Source: Acidimicrobiales bacterium
GTDB lineage: Bacteria; Actinomycetota; Acidimicrobiia; Acidimicrobiales; Acidimicrobilacustridaceae
Reading direction: 5' to 3'
DNA length: 25,161 nucleotides
NCBI GenBank assembly: GCA_023264135.1
Contig: JALQSZ010000002.1
Coordinates: forward strand, 1 to 25,161
The notes below the pieces were generated by a model. The model searched no databases, had not been told where the DNA came from, and saw only the letters and a program-made list of their open reading frames with translations. The position numbers and the translations under genes are program-made. Each line of letters starts with the position of its first letter. The first letter of the stretch is position 1. This document shows, piece after piece, positions 1-7,217 of the stretch.

Positions 1-796
1 GTCGCGTGTTGGTAATGCGTTGCGCGGTCTCAACGAGCGGTGCAAGCACATCGGTTTCGAAAACCGAATCGACTCCTTGCAGCACACCAAGAATTCGTTC
101 GAGACCAGCACCAGTGTCGATGTTCTTCTTCGGCAGTTCGGTGTCGTGGCCATCGGTGTCGCGGGCGAACTGCATGAACACGAGGTTCCAGATTTCAAGG
201 AACCGTTCATCGCTTCCCGAGGCGGGCCCGCCATCGGGGCCATAGGTCGCGCCCTTGTCGACATAGATCTCTGAACACGGACCACACGGACCAGGAGGAC
301 CTCCCGGAGGACCCCACCAGTTATCGGCATCGAGGAACTGGATGCGATCGGGGTGGACACCGACCTCGTCGCGCCAAATATCGGCAGCTTCCTGATCAGT
401 TAGGTGGCAGGTCACCCAAAGCAACTCAGGGTCGATCCCGAAGAGATTGGTGACCATGTCCCAGGCCATCGGGATGGCCTCGTGCTTGAAGTAGTCACCA
501 AAGGAGAAGTTGCCGAGCATCTCGAAGAAAGAAAGGTGGCGAGCGTCGCGACCCACCTCTTCAAGATCAGAATCCTTGCCGCCGGCGCGAACACATTTCT
601 GCACGGTGGTCGCTCGCGTGAACGGCGGTGTTTGCTCACCGAGGAAATACGGCTTGAACGGCACCATGCCCGCCACGGTGAACAGAAGGTCGGGATCGTG
701 CGGGATGAGGCTGGCCGAGGGAACAATCGTGTGGCCTCGGGCCTCGAAGAACGAGGTGAAGGCACGGCGCAACTCGTTCGCAGTCATTGGATTCAT
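1..796 (-). CDS. alaS: Alanine--tRNA ligase, N-terminal part (truncated by window edge)
   Basis: Class II aminoacyl-tRNA synthetase that charges tRNA-Ala in the cytoplasm. About 265 N-terminal residues are visible, against roughly 870-900 for the whole family, so the editing and C-Ala domains lie outside the window. The start MNPMTANELRRAF leads into the typical AlaRS opening, followed by TVAGMVPFKPYFLG, the motif 2 region (VGRDARHLSFFEMLGNFSFG), and GPCGPCSEIYVD with NLVFMQF further on. The chosen start is the ATG at 796; a second in-frame ATG at 787 is possible, and neither has a clear Shine-Dalgarno. It is the last gene of the minus-strand run in this window and follows three small membrane-protein genes, as alaS does in many actinobacteria. 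Confidence 0.97.
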   Translation of the reverse strand, partial: MNPMTANELRRAFTSFFEARGHTIVPSASLIPHDPDLLFTVAGMVPFKPYFLGEQTPPFTRATTVQKCVRAGGKDSDLEEVGRDARHLSFFEMLGNFSFGDYFKHEAIPMAWDMVTNLFGIDPELLWVTCHLTDQEAADIWRDEVGVHPDRIQFLDADNWWGPPGGPPGPCGPCSEIYVDKGATYGPDGGPASGSDERFLEIWNLVFMQFARDTDGHDTELPKKNIDTGAGLERILGVLQGVDSVFETDVLAPLVETAQRITNTR

Positions 797-836
797 GATC
801 GGCTCAGCCTAATGACTACCAACCAGACCAGCCGAT

Positions 837-1103
837 TCAGGGCCCTTCCTCGGGTCCATTCGGTTCGTCGGACTCCCACGGTGCGGCTTCGGGGCCGTCG
901 TACTCCACTGGACCAATGATGCGAAATCCTTCTCCATCGTCGACAAATCTCGGCTCGGGAAGACGAGGCGGTGCGGGACTCACCGTGTTTGGATCAACCA
1001 TCTGAGGCTCGGCCTTGCGCGCGCGATGTCGTTTGGAAAGCAGCAGCTCAATCGCCACTCCGACGATGAGACCGACCACGACCACGAGGACGACAACAGC
1101 CAC
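837..1103 (-). CDS. Small single-pass membrane protein, unclassified (88 aa)
   Basis: I do not recognise a family. The protein starts with a GTG-initiated, very hydrophobic segment (about residues 1-22, almost all V, L, I and G), then a short basic patch (SKRHRARK). A Pro- and acid-rich tail (residues 32-88) contains FRIIGPVEYDGPE. This predicts an N-in membrane anchor with a small cytoplasmic or extracytoplasmic tail; orientation is inferred from the positive patch after the helix. An in-frame stop lies six codons upstream of the GTG, so the start is well bounded. It sits 40 bp before alaS and 99 bp after the DUF6167-like gene, on the same strand, so co-transcription is likely. Confidence 0.75.
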   Translation of the reverse strand: MAVVVLVVVVGLIVGVAIELLLSKRHRARKAEPQMVDPNTVSPAPPRLPEPRFVDDGEGFRIIGPVEYDGPEAAPWESDEPNGPEEGP

Positions 1104-1202
1104 GGCCGAACGCTACCGAACAACGTCGAACGGCGATTGTTCCTTGCCCTAGTTAAGAACTTCGAGGGGACGTGGTCACCAACGGTTTTCGCAGGTGACC
1201 GC

Positions 1203-1487
1203 CTAGAGACCGGCTCGCTCCAACTGCTGGCGAAGGAACTCTTCGGCCTGCTTTCGGGTTTGTTTCGTGAGCTCGGCATTCGAACGGAGTTCGCTCACGA
1301 ACTCGGTGCCACGGTCAACCGCAGAGCGCACCCCTGCATCGGCCAATTCGGCAGCTCGAACCGCGGCATCGGAGACGTTGTCGGGAACGTGACGACGAGC
1401 AAGATCACGGGCTCTCAGGTAACCGACCACGGTTCCGGTGACCCCAACCGCAGTGCCAACGGTGAACCAGGTGACACGTTTGAACAT
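1203..1487 (-). CDS. DUF6167-like small membrane protein (94 aa)
   Basis: The N-terminus MFKRVTWFTVGTAVGVTGTV gives one short Gly-rich hydrophobic segment (about residues 7-24), followed by a charged, helix-prone region (VRAAELADAGVRSAVDRG; ELTKQTRKQAEEFLRQQLER). The WFTxGxAxG opening and the position directly after a DUF948-like gene and before alaS match the DUF6167 family of actinobacteria; assignment is from memory of the family, not a search. The biochemical role is unknown. Its ATG overlaps the stop codon of the upstream DUF948-like gene by one base (TGATG), indicating translational coupling and perhaps a joint function at the membrane. Confidence 0.75.
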   Translation of the reverse strand: MFKRVTWFTVGTAVGVTGTVVGYLRARDLARRHVPDNVSDAAVRAAELADAGVRSAVDRGTEFVSELRSNAELTKQTRKQAEEFLRQQLERAGL

Positions 1488-1945
1488 CAGCTTGCTCGGC
1501 GTTCGCGTCGAGAAGTGGTGTTACGCGCGCTCTTTGAACGCCGCGAATTTCCGCGAGAGCCATCGGTAATCGCGCGCGGTTCCACCGCATCGATCTGCGC
1601 GTCGGTGCGTGCAAGTCGGCGTGCGTTTCGATCCGTAGCAACCGAGACCGATGCCAACTTCACGAGCGGATTCCGCATCACTAACCATGCAAGCCGCGAG
1701 GTTGCTTCGACTCGAGCGCCAACCGTTTCCGCCGTATCGAGCAGTGAGTCGACGCGTTCGATTTCGCCATTCGCCAGCGCAACCGTTGCTCGAAGTTCTG
1801 CGACTGCCGACAAGGTTTCGACGCGCAAGTCTTCGACCGTTGAACGAAGCGAACGCAATGTTGTGATGAGTGATTGCACGGCCATTGCCACAACGACGAG
1901 TCCGACGATCGCCACAACGATCAACACAACAGAGATCGTGCTCAC
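1487..1945 (-). CDS. DUF948-like membrane-anchored coiled-coil protein (152 aa)
   Basis: An N-terminal transmembrane helix (about residues 4-28: VVLIVVAIVGLVVVAMAVQS) is followed by a long amphipathic helical stretch (about residues 30-75), with SLRSTVEDLRVETLSAVAEL as its core. This layout is typical of DUF948 proteins, in which a membrane anchor precedes a methyl-accepting-like coiled coil. The C-terminus (from about residue 125) is a Ser/Arg/Lys-rich, probably disordered tail. The GTG start overlaps the stop of rarA (GTGA), and the gene overlaps the DUF6167-like gene by one base. Function is unknown; the locus rarA/DUF948/DUF6167/alaS is recurrent in actinobacteria. Confidence 0.82.
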   Translation of the reverse strand: MSTISVVLIVVAIVGLVVVAMAVQSLITTLRSLRSTVEDLRVETLSAVAELRATVALANGEIERVDSLLDTAETVGARVEATSRLAWLVMRNPLVKLASVSVATDRNARRLARTDAQIDAVEPRAITDGSRGNSRRSKSARNTTSRRERRAS

Positions 1946-3291
1946 GATTTGGGCTCCTCTTGCTGCGTGGTGTGTTCGTCCATGCGATCTCGGACCTCGG
2001 CTTCGGCGCCATGGGGGGATGGCTCGTAATAGACCCGTCCTTCGAGCTCAGCCGGCCGGTATTGCTGGTCGACCCAGCCCTCAGGCTGTTCATGAGGGTA
2101 CTCGTACCCCTGTCCGTGACCGAGGCTTTTGGCACCCTTGTAATGGCCGTCGCGAAGGTGAATGGGCACCTCTCCCCCGGCTCGTTCACGCACATCAGAC
2201 TGCGCTCGGCCCAACGCGACGGTGACTCGATTCGACTTCGGGGCCGTGGCCAAGTGCACCACCGCGTGCGCAAGATTCAATTGCGCTTCGGGAAGTCCCA
2301 CAAACTCCACCGCCCTAGCGGCCGCATCGGCCACCACCAACGAATTCGAATCGGCCATGCCGATGTCTTCACTGGCCAGAATTACGAGGCGACGAGCAAT
2401 GAACCGTGCGTCCTCACCTGCTTCAAGCATTCGGGCCAACCAATAGAGGCCGGCGTCGGGATCAGAACCACGGATCGACTTAATGAACGCAGAGATGACG
2501 TCGTAGTGATCGTCTCGCCCATACCGAAGTGCCTTTGTGCCAAGTGCTGCTTCGACATCGGCCGCAGTGACACGAATCGCTTCATCGACAATGTCGCCCG
2601 ACGCATCGCGGGCAGCGTCGGGATGTTCGTGCGCGAGAGCAATCGCAACCTCGAGACTCGTAAGAACATGGCGACCATCGCCATTCGCTCGGTCGACAAG
2701 CAGTTCACGGGCATCGTCGTCGATCGTCGCACCTTCGGCAGCGAGACCCCGATCGACGAGTTGTCCGCAGGCCTCCGCAGACAGGAGATCAAGACGGAAG
2801 AGTGTCGACCGACTTAACAGCGGCGGGTTGACTTCAAAAAACGGATTCTCGGTTGTTGCCCCGATCAAGACGAGCAGACCGCTCTCTACCGAGGGCAACA
2901 ACGCGTCTTGTTGTGACTTATTGAAGCGATGCACTTCGTCGAGAAAGAGAATTGTTCCCTGACCGCGCATCGCTAAACGCTCTTGCGCGTTGGCGGCGAC
3001 TTCGCGTACGTCTTTGACCGATGCACTGACCGCGGAAAGTTGTTCAAACGCTTTTGACGTCGTGCGGGCGATGAGTTGGGAAATCGTGGTCTTCCCGGTT
3101 CCCGGCGGACCCCAAAGAATGACGGAGGAAAGTCGGTCGGCCTCGATCAGCGCACGAAGTGGCTTTCCAGGCCCAAGGAGATGTTCTTGACCGACAACTT
3201 CATCGAGATTGCGCGGTCGAAGCCGAGCAGCAAGCGGGGCCTGACGCGCCAGCCGATCCTCGGCAGCGGCAGCGAACAGGTCCTCAGTCAT
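1942..3291 (-). CDS. rarA: Replication-associated recombination protein A (MgsA/RarA AAA+ ATPase)
   Basis: Clamp-loader-like AAA+ ATPase that acts at stalled replication forks, with links to RecA, SSB and sliding-clamp exchange (family knowledge). Visible motifs: the N-terminal region LAARLRPRNLDEVVGQEHLL, Walker A GPPGTGKTT at residues 61-69, Walker B LFLDEVHRFNKSQQDALLP near 115-133, sensor 1 GATTENPFFEVN, and RSTLFRL with the sensor 2 helical domain following. The C-terminal tetramerisation region contains the family signature HLRDGHYKGAKSLGHGQGY and ends with the usual EYPHEQPEGWVDQQYRP tail. The 449 aa length is normal. It starts at ATG 3291, 41 bp after aspS; the gap has no terminator, so it may share the aspS transcript. 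It overlaps the downstream DUF948-like gene. Confidence 0.97.
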   Translation of the reverse strand: MTEDLFAAAAEDRLARQAPLAARLRPRNLDEVVGQEHLLGPGKPLRALIEADRLSSVILWGPPGTGKTTISQLIARTTSKAFEQLSAVSASVKDVREVAANAQERLAMRGQGTILFLDEVHRFNKSQQDALLPSVESGLLVLIGATTENPFFEVNPPLLSRSTLFRLDLLSAEACGQLVDRGLAAEGATIDDDARELLVDRANGDGRHVLTSLEVAIALAHEHPDAARDASGDIVDEAIRVTAADVEAALGTKALRYGRDDHYDVISAFIKSIRGSDPDAGLYWLARMLEAGEDARFIARRLVILASEDIGMADSNSLVVADAAARAVEFVGLPEAQLNLAHAVVHLATAPKSNRVTVALGRAQSDVRERAGGEVPIHLRDGHYKGAKSLGHGQGYEYPHEQPEGWVDQQYRPAELEGRVYYEPSPHGAEAEVRDRMDEHTTQQEEPKS

Positions 3292-3332
3292 CGCCTGAGG
3301 CTACCGGTCGCTCCTTGGTGAACTTCGGAGGG

Positions 3333-5087
3333 TCAGTCGTTCTTCTTGGCCGGCAACACTCGCAGGCCGAGCTCGTCGAGCTGTGCTGCGTCGATCGGCG
3401 TCGGGGCATGCGTCAGCGGATCGGTGCCCGATTGCGTCTTCGGGAAGGCAATGACTTCGCGAATGTTTTCTTCGCCGGCAAGCAAGGCAACAAGCCGGTC
3501 GATGCCAAACGCGAAACCTGCATGCGGTGGAGCGCCGAATCGGAATGCATCAAGCAAGAACCCGAACTTGCTTTGTGCTTCTTCTTCGGTGATGCCAAGA
3601 AGCGAGAACATTCGCTGCTGGATGTCTCCACGATGAATTCGGACGCTGCCTGAACCAAGTTCCCATCCGTTGAGGACAAGGTCGTAGGCCTGCGAGCGAA
3701 CTTTCAGCAGATCGGTGGGGTCACCCGAATCGAGCAACGCAACATCTTCCGCGTGCGGCATCGTGAACGGGTGATGAGCCGGTACCGGGTTTCCGGCATC
3801 GTCGAGTGATTCGAAGAGCGGGAAGTCGACAACCCAAAGGAACTGCAGTCCACCTTCTGTCACTGGCGGACGACCGAGTTCGAGACGCAAGAGACCAAGG
3901 ACATGACAGACCTTGGGACGATCGTCGGCGACAAGAAGCAAAAGGTCGCCAGTCTTTGCGCCGGTCGTCGAAACAAGTCCAGCGAGCTCGTCAGCAGAGA
4001 GGAACTTGGCCACCGGCGAATCAAGTTCGCCACCATCTTTGACGCGCATCCAGACGAGGCCCTTCGCTCCCCAGCGCTTGGCCTTGTCAGTGAGTTCGTC
4101 GAGCTTCGAGCGAGTGAACTCCGCTCCCCCTTCGACGACGATGCCCTTCACACAATCGGCTTTGAATGCGTTGAACTCGGTGGCCGCGAAATTCGGCGTG
4201 AGTTCGATGAGTTCCATTCCGAAACGAATATCGGGCTTATCGGAACCAAAGCGCTCTTGGGCTTCGTGCCAGGTCATTCGCGGCACATCGCCCATGGTTT
4301 CGCCAGTTACTTCTTTCACCGCAGCCGCGACGGCAACGGAGATGAAGGCAAGAACCTCTTCTTGCGAAACAAAACTTGCCTCGGCATCGAGCTGCATGAA
4401 CTCGAACTGGCGATCGGCACGAAGATCTTCATCACGAAGACAACGAGCAATTTGGTAGTAGCGATCGATACCGCCGACCATGCACAACTGCTTGAACAAC
4501 TGCGGACTTTGAGGCAGGGCGTAGAACGAACCTGGCGACAAGCGACTAGGTACGACGAAATCGCGTGCTCCTTCTGGAGTCGACGCGATAAGCATCGGCG
4601 TTTCGATTTCAACGAAACCCTGGTCGTCCATTGCTCGGCGCAATGAACCATTCACCTTGGCCCGAATTCGCAGGTTTCGCTGCATGCGTTCCGTTCGCAG
4701 ATCGACGTATCGATGCGCCAGCCGCACCATTTCATCGACCTCAACACGGTCGTTGAGCTGGAACGGGGGTGGTTCGGCGATGTTCAGGATTTCAACCGTG
4801 CAGTCGCCAACTTCGATTTCACCAGTTGGCATGTTGTCGTTCGTTGTTCCGTCGGGACGCTGACGAACCGTTCCCGTAATGCGCACCACATATTCAGAGC
4901 GAAGGTCGGCTGCGCCGTCGACGACACACTGCACAAGACCGGTGTGGTCACGAAGATCAATAAAGGCGAGATGCTCTCCGTGCTCACGACGACGAGCGAC
5001 CCATCCACACACGGCCACTTCACGGCCGATATCGGAGGCGCGGAGCGTTCCGCAGTAATCAGTTCGCAGAGAAGCGGAGTCAGTCAC
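3333..5087 (-). CDS. aspS: Aspartate--tRNA ligase, probably non-discriminating (Asp/Asn)
   Basis: Bacterial-type class II AspRS that charges tRNA-Asp. Domain order: anticodon-binding OB fold (residues 10-115), class II core with TPEGARDFVVPSR and ALPQSPQLFKQLCMVGG, motif 2 RCLRDEDLRADRQFEFMQLD, the GAD insertion domain (about 290-420), and motif 3 GFAFGIDRLVALL near the end. The start is GTG 5087 (VTDSASLRTDYCG), 584 aa. A longer reading from 5183 is rejected because AAGGA lies 6 nt before the GTG and family members begin here. His36 (RREHG) and Gly80 (RPDGT) sit where discriminating E. coli AspRS has Leu and Lys. In the family this pair marks enzymes that also make Asp-tRNA-Asn for GatCAB. 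It lies 16 bp after hisS, so hisS-aspS is a likely operon. Confidence 0.96.
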   Translation of the reverse strand: MTDSASLRTDYCGTLRASDIGREVAVCGWVARRREHGEHLAFIDLRDHTGLVQCVVDGAADLRSEYVVRITGTVRQRPDGTTNDNMPTGEIEVGDCTVEILNIAEPPPFQLNDRVEVDEMVRLAHRYVDLRTERMQRNLRIRAKVNGSLRRAMDDQGFVEIETPMLIASTPEGARDFVVPSRLSPGSFYALPQSPQLFKQLCMVGGIDRYYQIARCLRDEDLRADRQFEFMQLDAEASFVSQEEVLAFISVAVAAAVKEVTGETMGDVPRMTWHEAQERFGSDKPDIRFGMELIELTPNFAATEFNAFKADCVKGIVVEGGAEFTRSKLDELTDKAKRWGAKGLVWMRVKDGGELDSPVAKFLSADELAGLVSTTGAKTGDLLLLVADDRPKVCHVLGLLRLELGRPPVTEGGLQFLWVVDFPLFESLDDAGNPVPAHHPFTMPHAEDVALLDSGDPTDLLKVRSQAYDLVLNGWELGSGSVRIHRGDIQQRMFSLLGITEEEAQSKFGFLLDAFRFGAPPHAGFAFGIDRLVALLAGEENIREVIAFPKTQSGTDPLTHAPTPIDAAQLDELGLRVLPAKKND

Positions 5088-5093
5088 AAAAGG

Positions 5094-5098
5094 TCCTT
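5094..5098 (-). promoter_or_regulatory. Ribosome binding site deciding the aspS start
   Basis: Minus-strand AAGGA sits 6 nt upstream of GTG 5087. It lies in the 16-bp hisS-aspS gap and supports the shorter AspRS start over an upstream in-frame start inside hisS. Confidence 0.75.
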
Positions 5099-5103
5099 CA
5101 GGT

Positions 5104-6423
5104 TCAGGAGAGTCGGGAGGCGAGCACGGCAGCAGCAGTCGATCGATCGATCGCTTCTTGCCCAGAGTCGCCTCGCAGATCACGGATCGTTACGGTGCCG
5201 GCCGCAGCTTCGTCTTCGCCGATGATGCAGACGAACGCCGCTCCGGATTTATCGGCAGATTTCATTTGCGACTTCATCGACCGTCCGTCGAATGCTCGCT
5301 CGGCGCTGATTCCGGCGCGGCGAAGTTCGATGGTGAGATCGCGGGCAGCGGTGCCGCCGGTGGTGTCGACGACAAAGACGTCAGTAGAACTGGTTGGACC
5401 GGGGAACACGCCTTCGGCATCGCAAGTGAGAAGCACCCGCTCGACACCGGAACCAAATCCGATTCCCGGAGTTGACGGACCACCCAATGATTCGATGAGT
5501 CCGTCGTATCGACCGCCACCACCGATCGTTGATTGCGCAGCATCAAGAGCGCCGCTCACGAATTCAAAGGTGGTGTGGGTGTAGTAGTCGAGACCGCGCA
5601 CCAATCGGGGTTCGACAGTGAAGTCGATTCCAAGTGCGGTGAGTCCGGACTTCACTCGTTCGAACCGTTCAGCAGCTTCGGGTGAAAGCCGGTCGGTGAT
5701 GCGAGGCGCATCAGCAATTGCCGCAATTGTGACTGGCCGCTTCGAATCGAGAACGCGCATTGGATGATCGACAACTTTTTCCGCGTCTTTGGGATCAAGA
5801 GTGTCGAGACGTTCGTTGAGCCAGGCACGAACATCTTCGATATAGCGACGACGATCGTCAGCAGTTCCCATCGAGTTGATAAGAAGCGTGACTTGCTTCA
5901 AACCGAGAGAGACGTAGAAATCATGAAGCAACGCGATGACTTCCACGTCGAGATCGGGATCATCAGAACCGATCGCCTCGGCACCTAACTGGTGATGCTG
6001 ACGGAACCGACCGGCCTGAGGACGCTCGTAACGGAATGACGGTGCGGCGTACCAAACCTTCCAGGGTTTGGCTTCACCCTGTGCATGTTGGATCCACGCA
6101 CGAGCGATCGACGCCGTGCCTTCTGGACGCAACGCAATGTGACGCTCCCCCTTATCGAGGAAGTCATACATTTCTTTGCGCACAAGATCGGTGCCTTCGC
6201 CCACGCGAGAAAACACACCGATTTCTTCGAACATCGGGCTCTGCACCAGGCCGTAACCCGCCCGGCCTACGTGGGCGGCAAATGTTGCGATGAGGGCCTG
6301 CCAACGGTCCGATTCGGGGGGCAGGACGTCACGGGTCCCGGTCGGGGCCTTAAACGGCTCGATTCGGGGACTCGTCGACGTGGACACGACCGATGATCCT
6401 ACCGGTGCCCTCCCCTTGCTCAC
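5104..6423 (-). CDS. hisS: Histidine--tRNA ligase
   Basis: Class II HisRS that charges tRNA-His. Seen in order: motif 1 region (FKAPTGTRDVLPPES and YGLVQSPMFEEIGVFSRVGEGTD), motif 2 (ALRPEGTASIARAWIQH; FRYERPQAGRFRQHHQLGAE), the histidine-specific motifs GLDYYTHTTFEFVS and GGGGRYDGLIESLGG, motif 3 GIGFGSGVERVLL, and a C-terminal anticodon-binding domain ending AAAVLASRLS. The 439 aa length is slightly long. The first about 20 residues are non-conserved, so an alternative GTG start at 6387 is possible; the GTG at 6423 has an AAAGGG-like site just upstream. It lies 36 bp after the SGNH lipoprotein gene and 16 bp before aspS. Confidence 0.96.
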   Translation of the reverse strand: MSKGRAPVGSSVVSTSTSPRIEPFKAPTGTRDVLPPESDRWQALIATFAAHVGRAGYGLVQSPMFEEIGVFSRVGEGTDLVRKEMYDFLDKGERHIALRPEGTASIARAWIQHAQGEAKPWKVWYAAPSFRYERPQAGRFRQHHQLGAEAIGSDDPDLDVEVIALLHDFYVSLGLKQVTLLINSMGTADDRRRYIEDVRAWLNERLDTLDPKDAEKVVDHPMRVLDSKRPVTIAAIADAPRITDRLSPEAAERFERVKSGLTALGIDFTVEPRLVRGLDYYTHTTFEFVSGALDAAQSTIGGGGRYDGLIESLGGPSTPGIGFGSGVERVLLTCDAEGVFPGPTSSTDVFVVDTTGGTAARDLTIELRRAGISAERAFDGRSMKSQMKSADKSGAAFVCIIGEDEAAAGTVTIRDLRGDSGQEAIDRSTAAAVLASRLS

Positions 6424-6459
6424 GAACCCTTTGCTCGTGTTGCAGCGATCAGTGATGGC

Positions 6460-7164
6460 TCATCCCGGAACCGGAGCGGGCCCGACCGTTGCTGCCACAA
6501 GTGCAGCGAGTGCCTCAGCCCCTGGCGTCTTGAGATGCAGATGATCGTCGTAGGTGTAGCCCGGCGTACCGGCAACCGCTGCCCAGTCGGCCACCACGAC
6601 ATTTGGGTACTCGTTCGGCAACGCTTTGATCACTGCGTCGGCCTCGCCAACTGCGGGCAACCATGGCACACATGTCACCCACACGACACGCTCGACACCC
6701 TTTGCTGCTGCCATCACTTTCGCGGCTGCGGCGTGGAAATCACCACCGCCCCAATTGGTGCAGAGGTGAACAACCAATACTCGTGAAATCGGTGCTGCAT
6801 GCGCGGCGACGATGTCGGCACCCTGATCAATGCGACGACTTTCTTTCGCGTCGTAGGTGAGTTTCCACGATGCGAGCGCAGTTGGCATTTGTACCTGCGT
6901 CCCCAACGTGACCGAATCACCGAGCACGTAGATGGTGTTGGTGCCCGGCGGAAGCTGAGTGCCAGCGACCGCGCGCTTCATAGTGGTGGTTGTTGGCGCT
7001 GCGGTGGTTGTGGTCGTCGGAGCCTCGGTGGCTGGAGTCGCTTCTTGGGACTGCTGCTTCGCTCCAGCGGAGCTACACGCAACGAGTGCAACCGTGGAGA
7101 AGAGGAGAACGACGAGCAGAGAGGCGCGTCGAATCGGCAAACTTCGAACTACAGCGGGGGGCAT
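6460..7164 (-). CDS. Secreted SGNH/GDSL-hydrolase-like lipoprotein
   Basis: Predicted lipoprotein: a basic N-terminus, a hydrophobic h-region (residues 15-29), then a lipobox ending VALVAC with the lipidated Cys at 30. A Thr/Ala/Pro-rich linker (about 31-65, with runs of T) leads to an SGNH-type domain: block I GDSV with putative nucleophile Ser84, a block III-like TNWGG (Asn136), and YDDHLHL with the catalytic Asp207-x-x-His210 pair. This resembles the extracytoplasmic SGNH domain attached to OatA-like acyltransferases, but here it stands alone without acyltransferase membrane helices. The substrate is unknown; cell-wall or polysaccharide O-acyl groups are a reasonable guess. It sits between rel and hisS on the same strand (53 bp after rel, 36 bp before hisS). 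Confidence 0.85.
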   Translation of the reverse strand: MPPAVVRSLPIRRASLLVVLLFSTVALVACSSAGAKQQSQEATPATEAPTTTTTAAPTTTTMKRAVAGTQLPPGTNTIYVLGDSVTLGTQVQMPTALASWKLTYDAKESRRIDQGADIVAAHAAPISRVLVVHLCTNWGGGDFHAAAAKVMAAAKGVERVVWVTCVPWLPAVGEADAVIKALPNEYPNVVVADWAAVAGTPGYTYDDHLHLKTPGAEALAALVAATVGPAPVPG

Positions 7165-7217
7165 GCACCCATCGTAGAGGTGGCCCGTTCGTAATTGATG
7201 TCACCGACAACTGCGTT

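Noticed and set aside
1026..2225. Long plus-strand open frame (399 codons) over the DUF948/DUF6167 region
   Set aside because: It is antisense to three well-supported minus-strand genes and its translation has no recognisable domain; high-GC third positions create such shadows.
3903..4646. Plus-strand open frame of 247 codons
   Set aside because: Antisense shadow of aspS.
5088..5183. N-terminal extension of aspS
   Set aside because: It overlaps the hisS 3' end, is not conserved AspRS sequence, and the GTG at 5087 has a good ribosome binding site.
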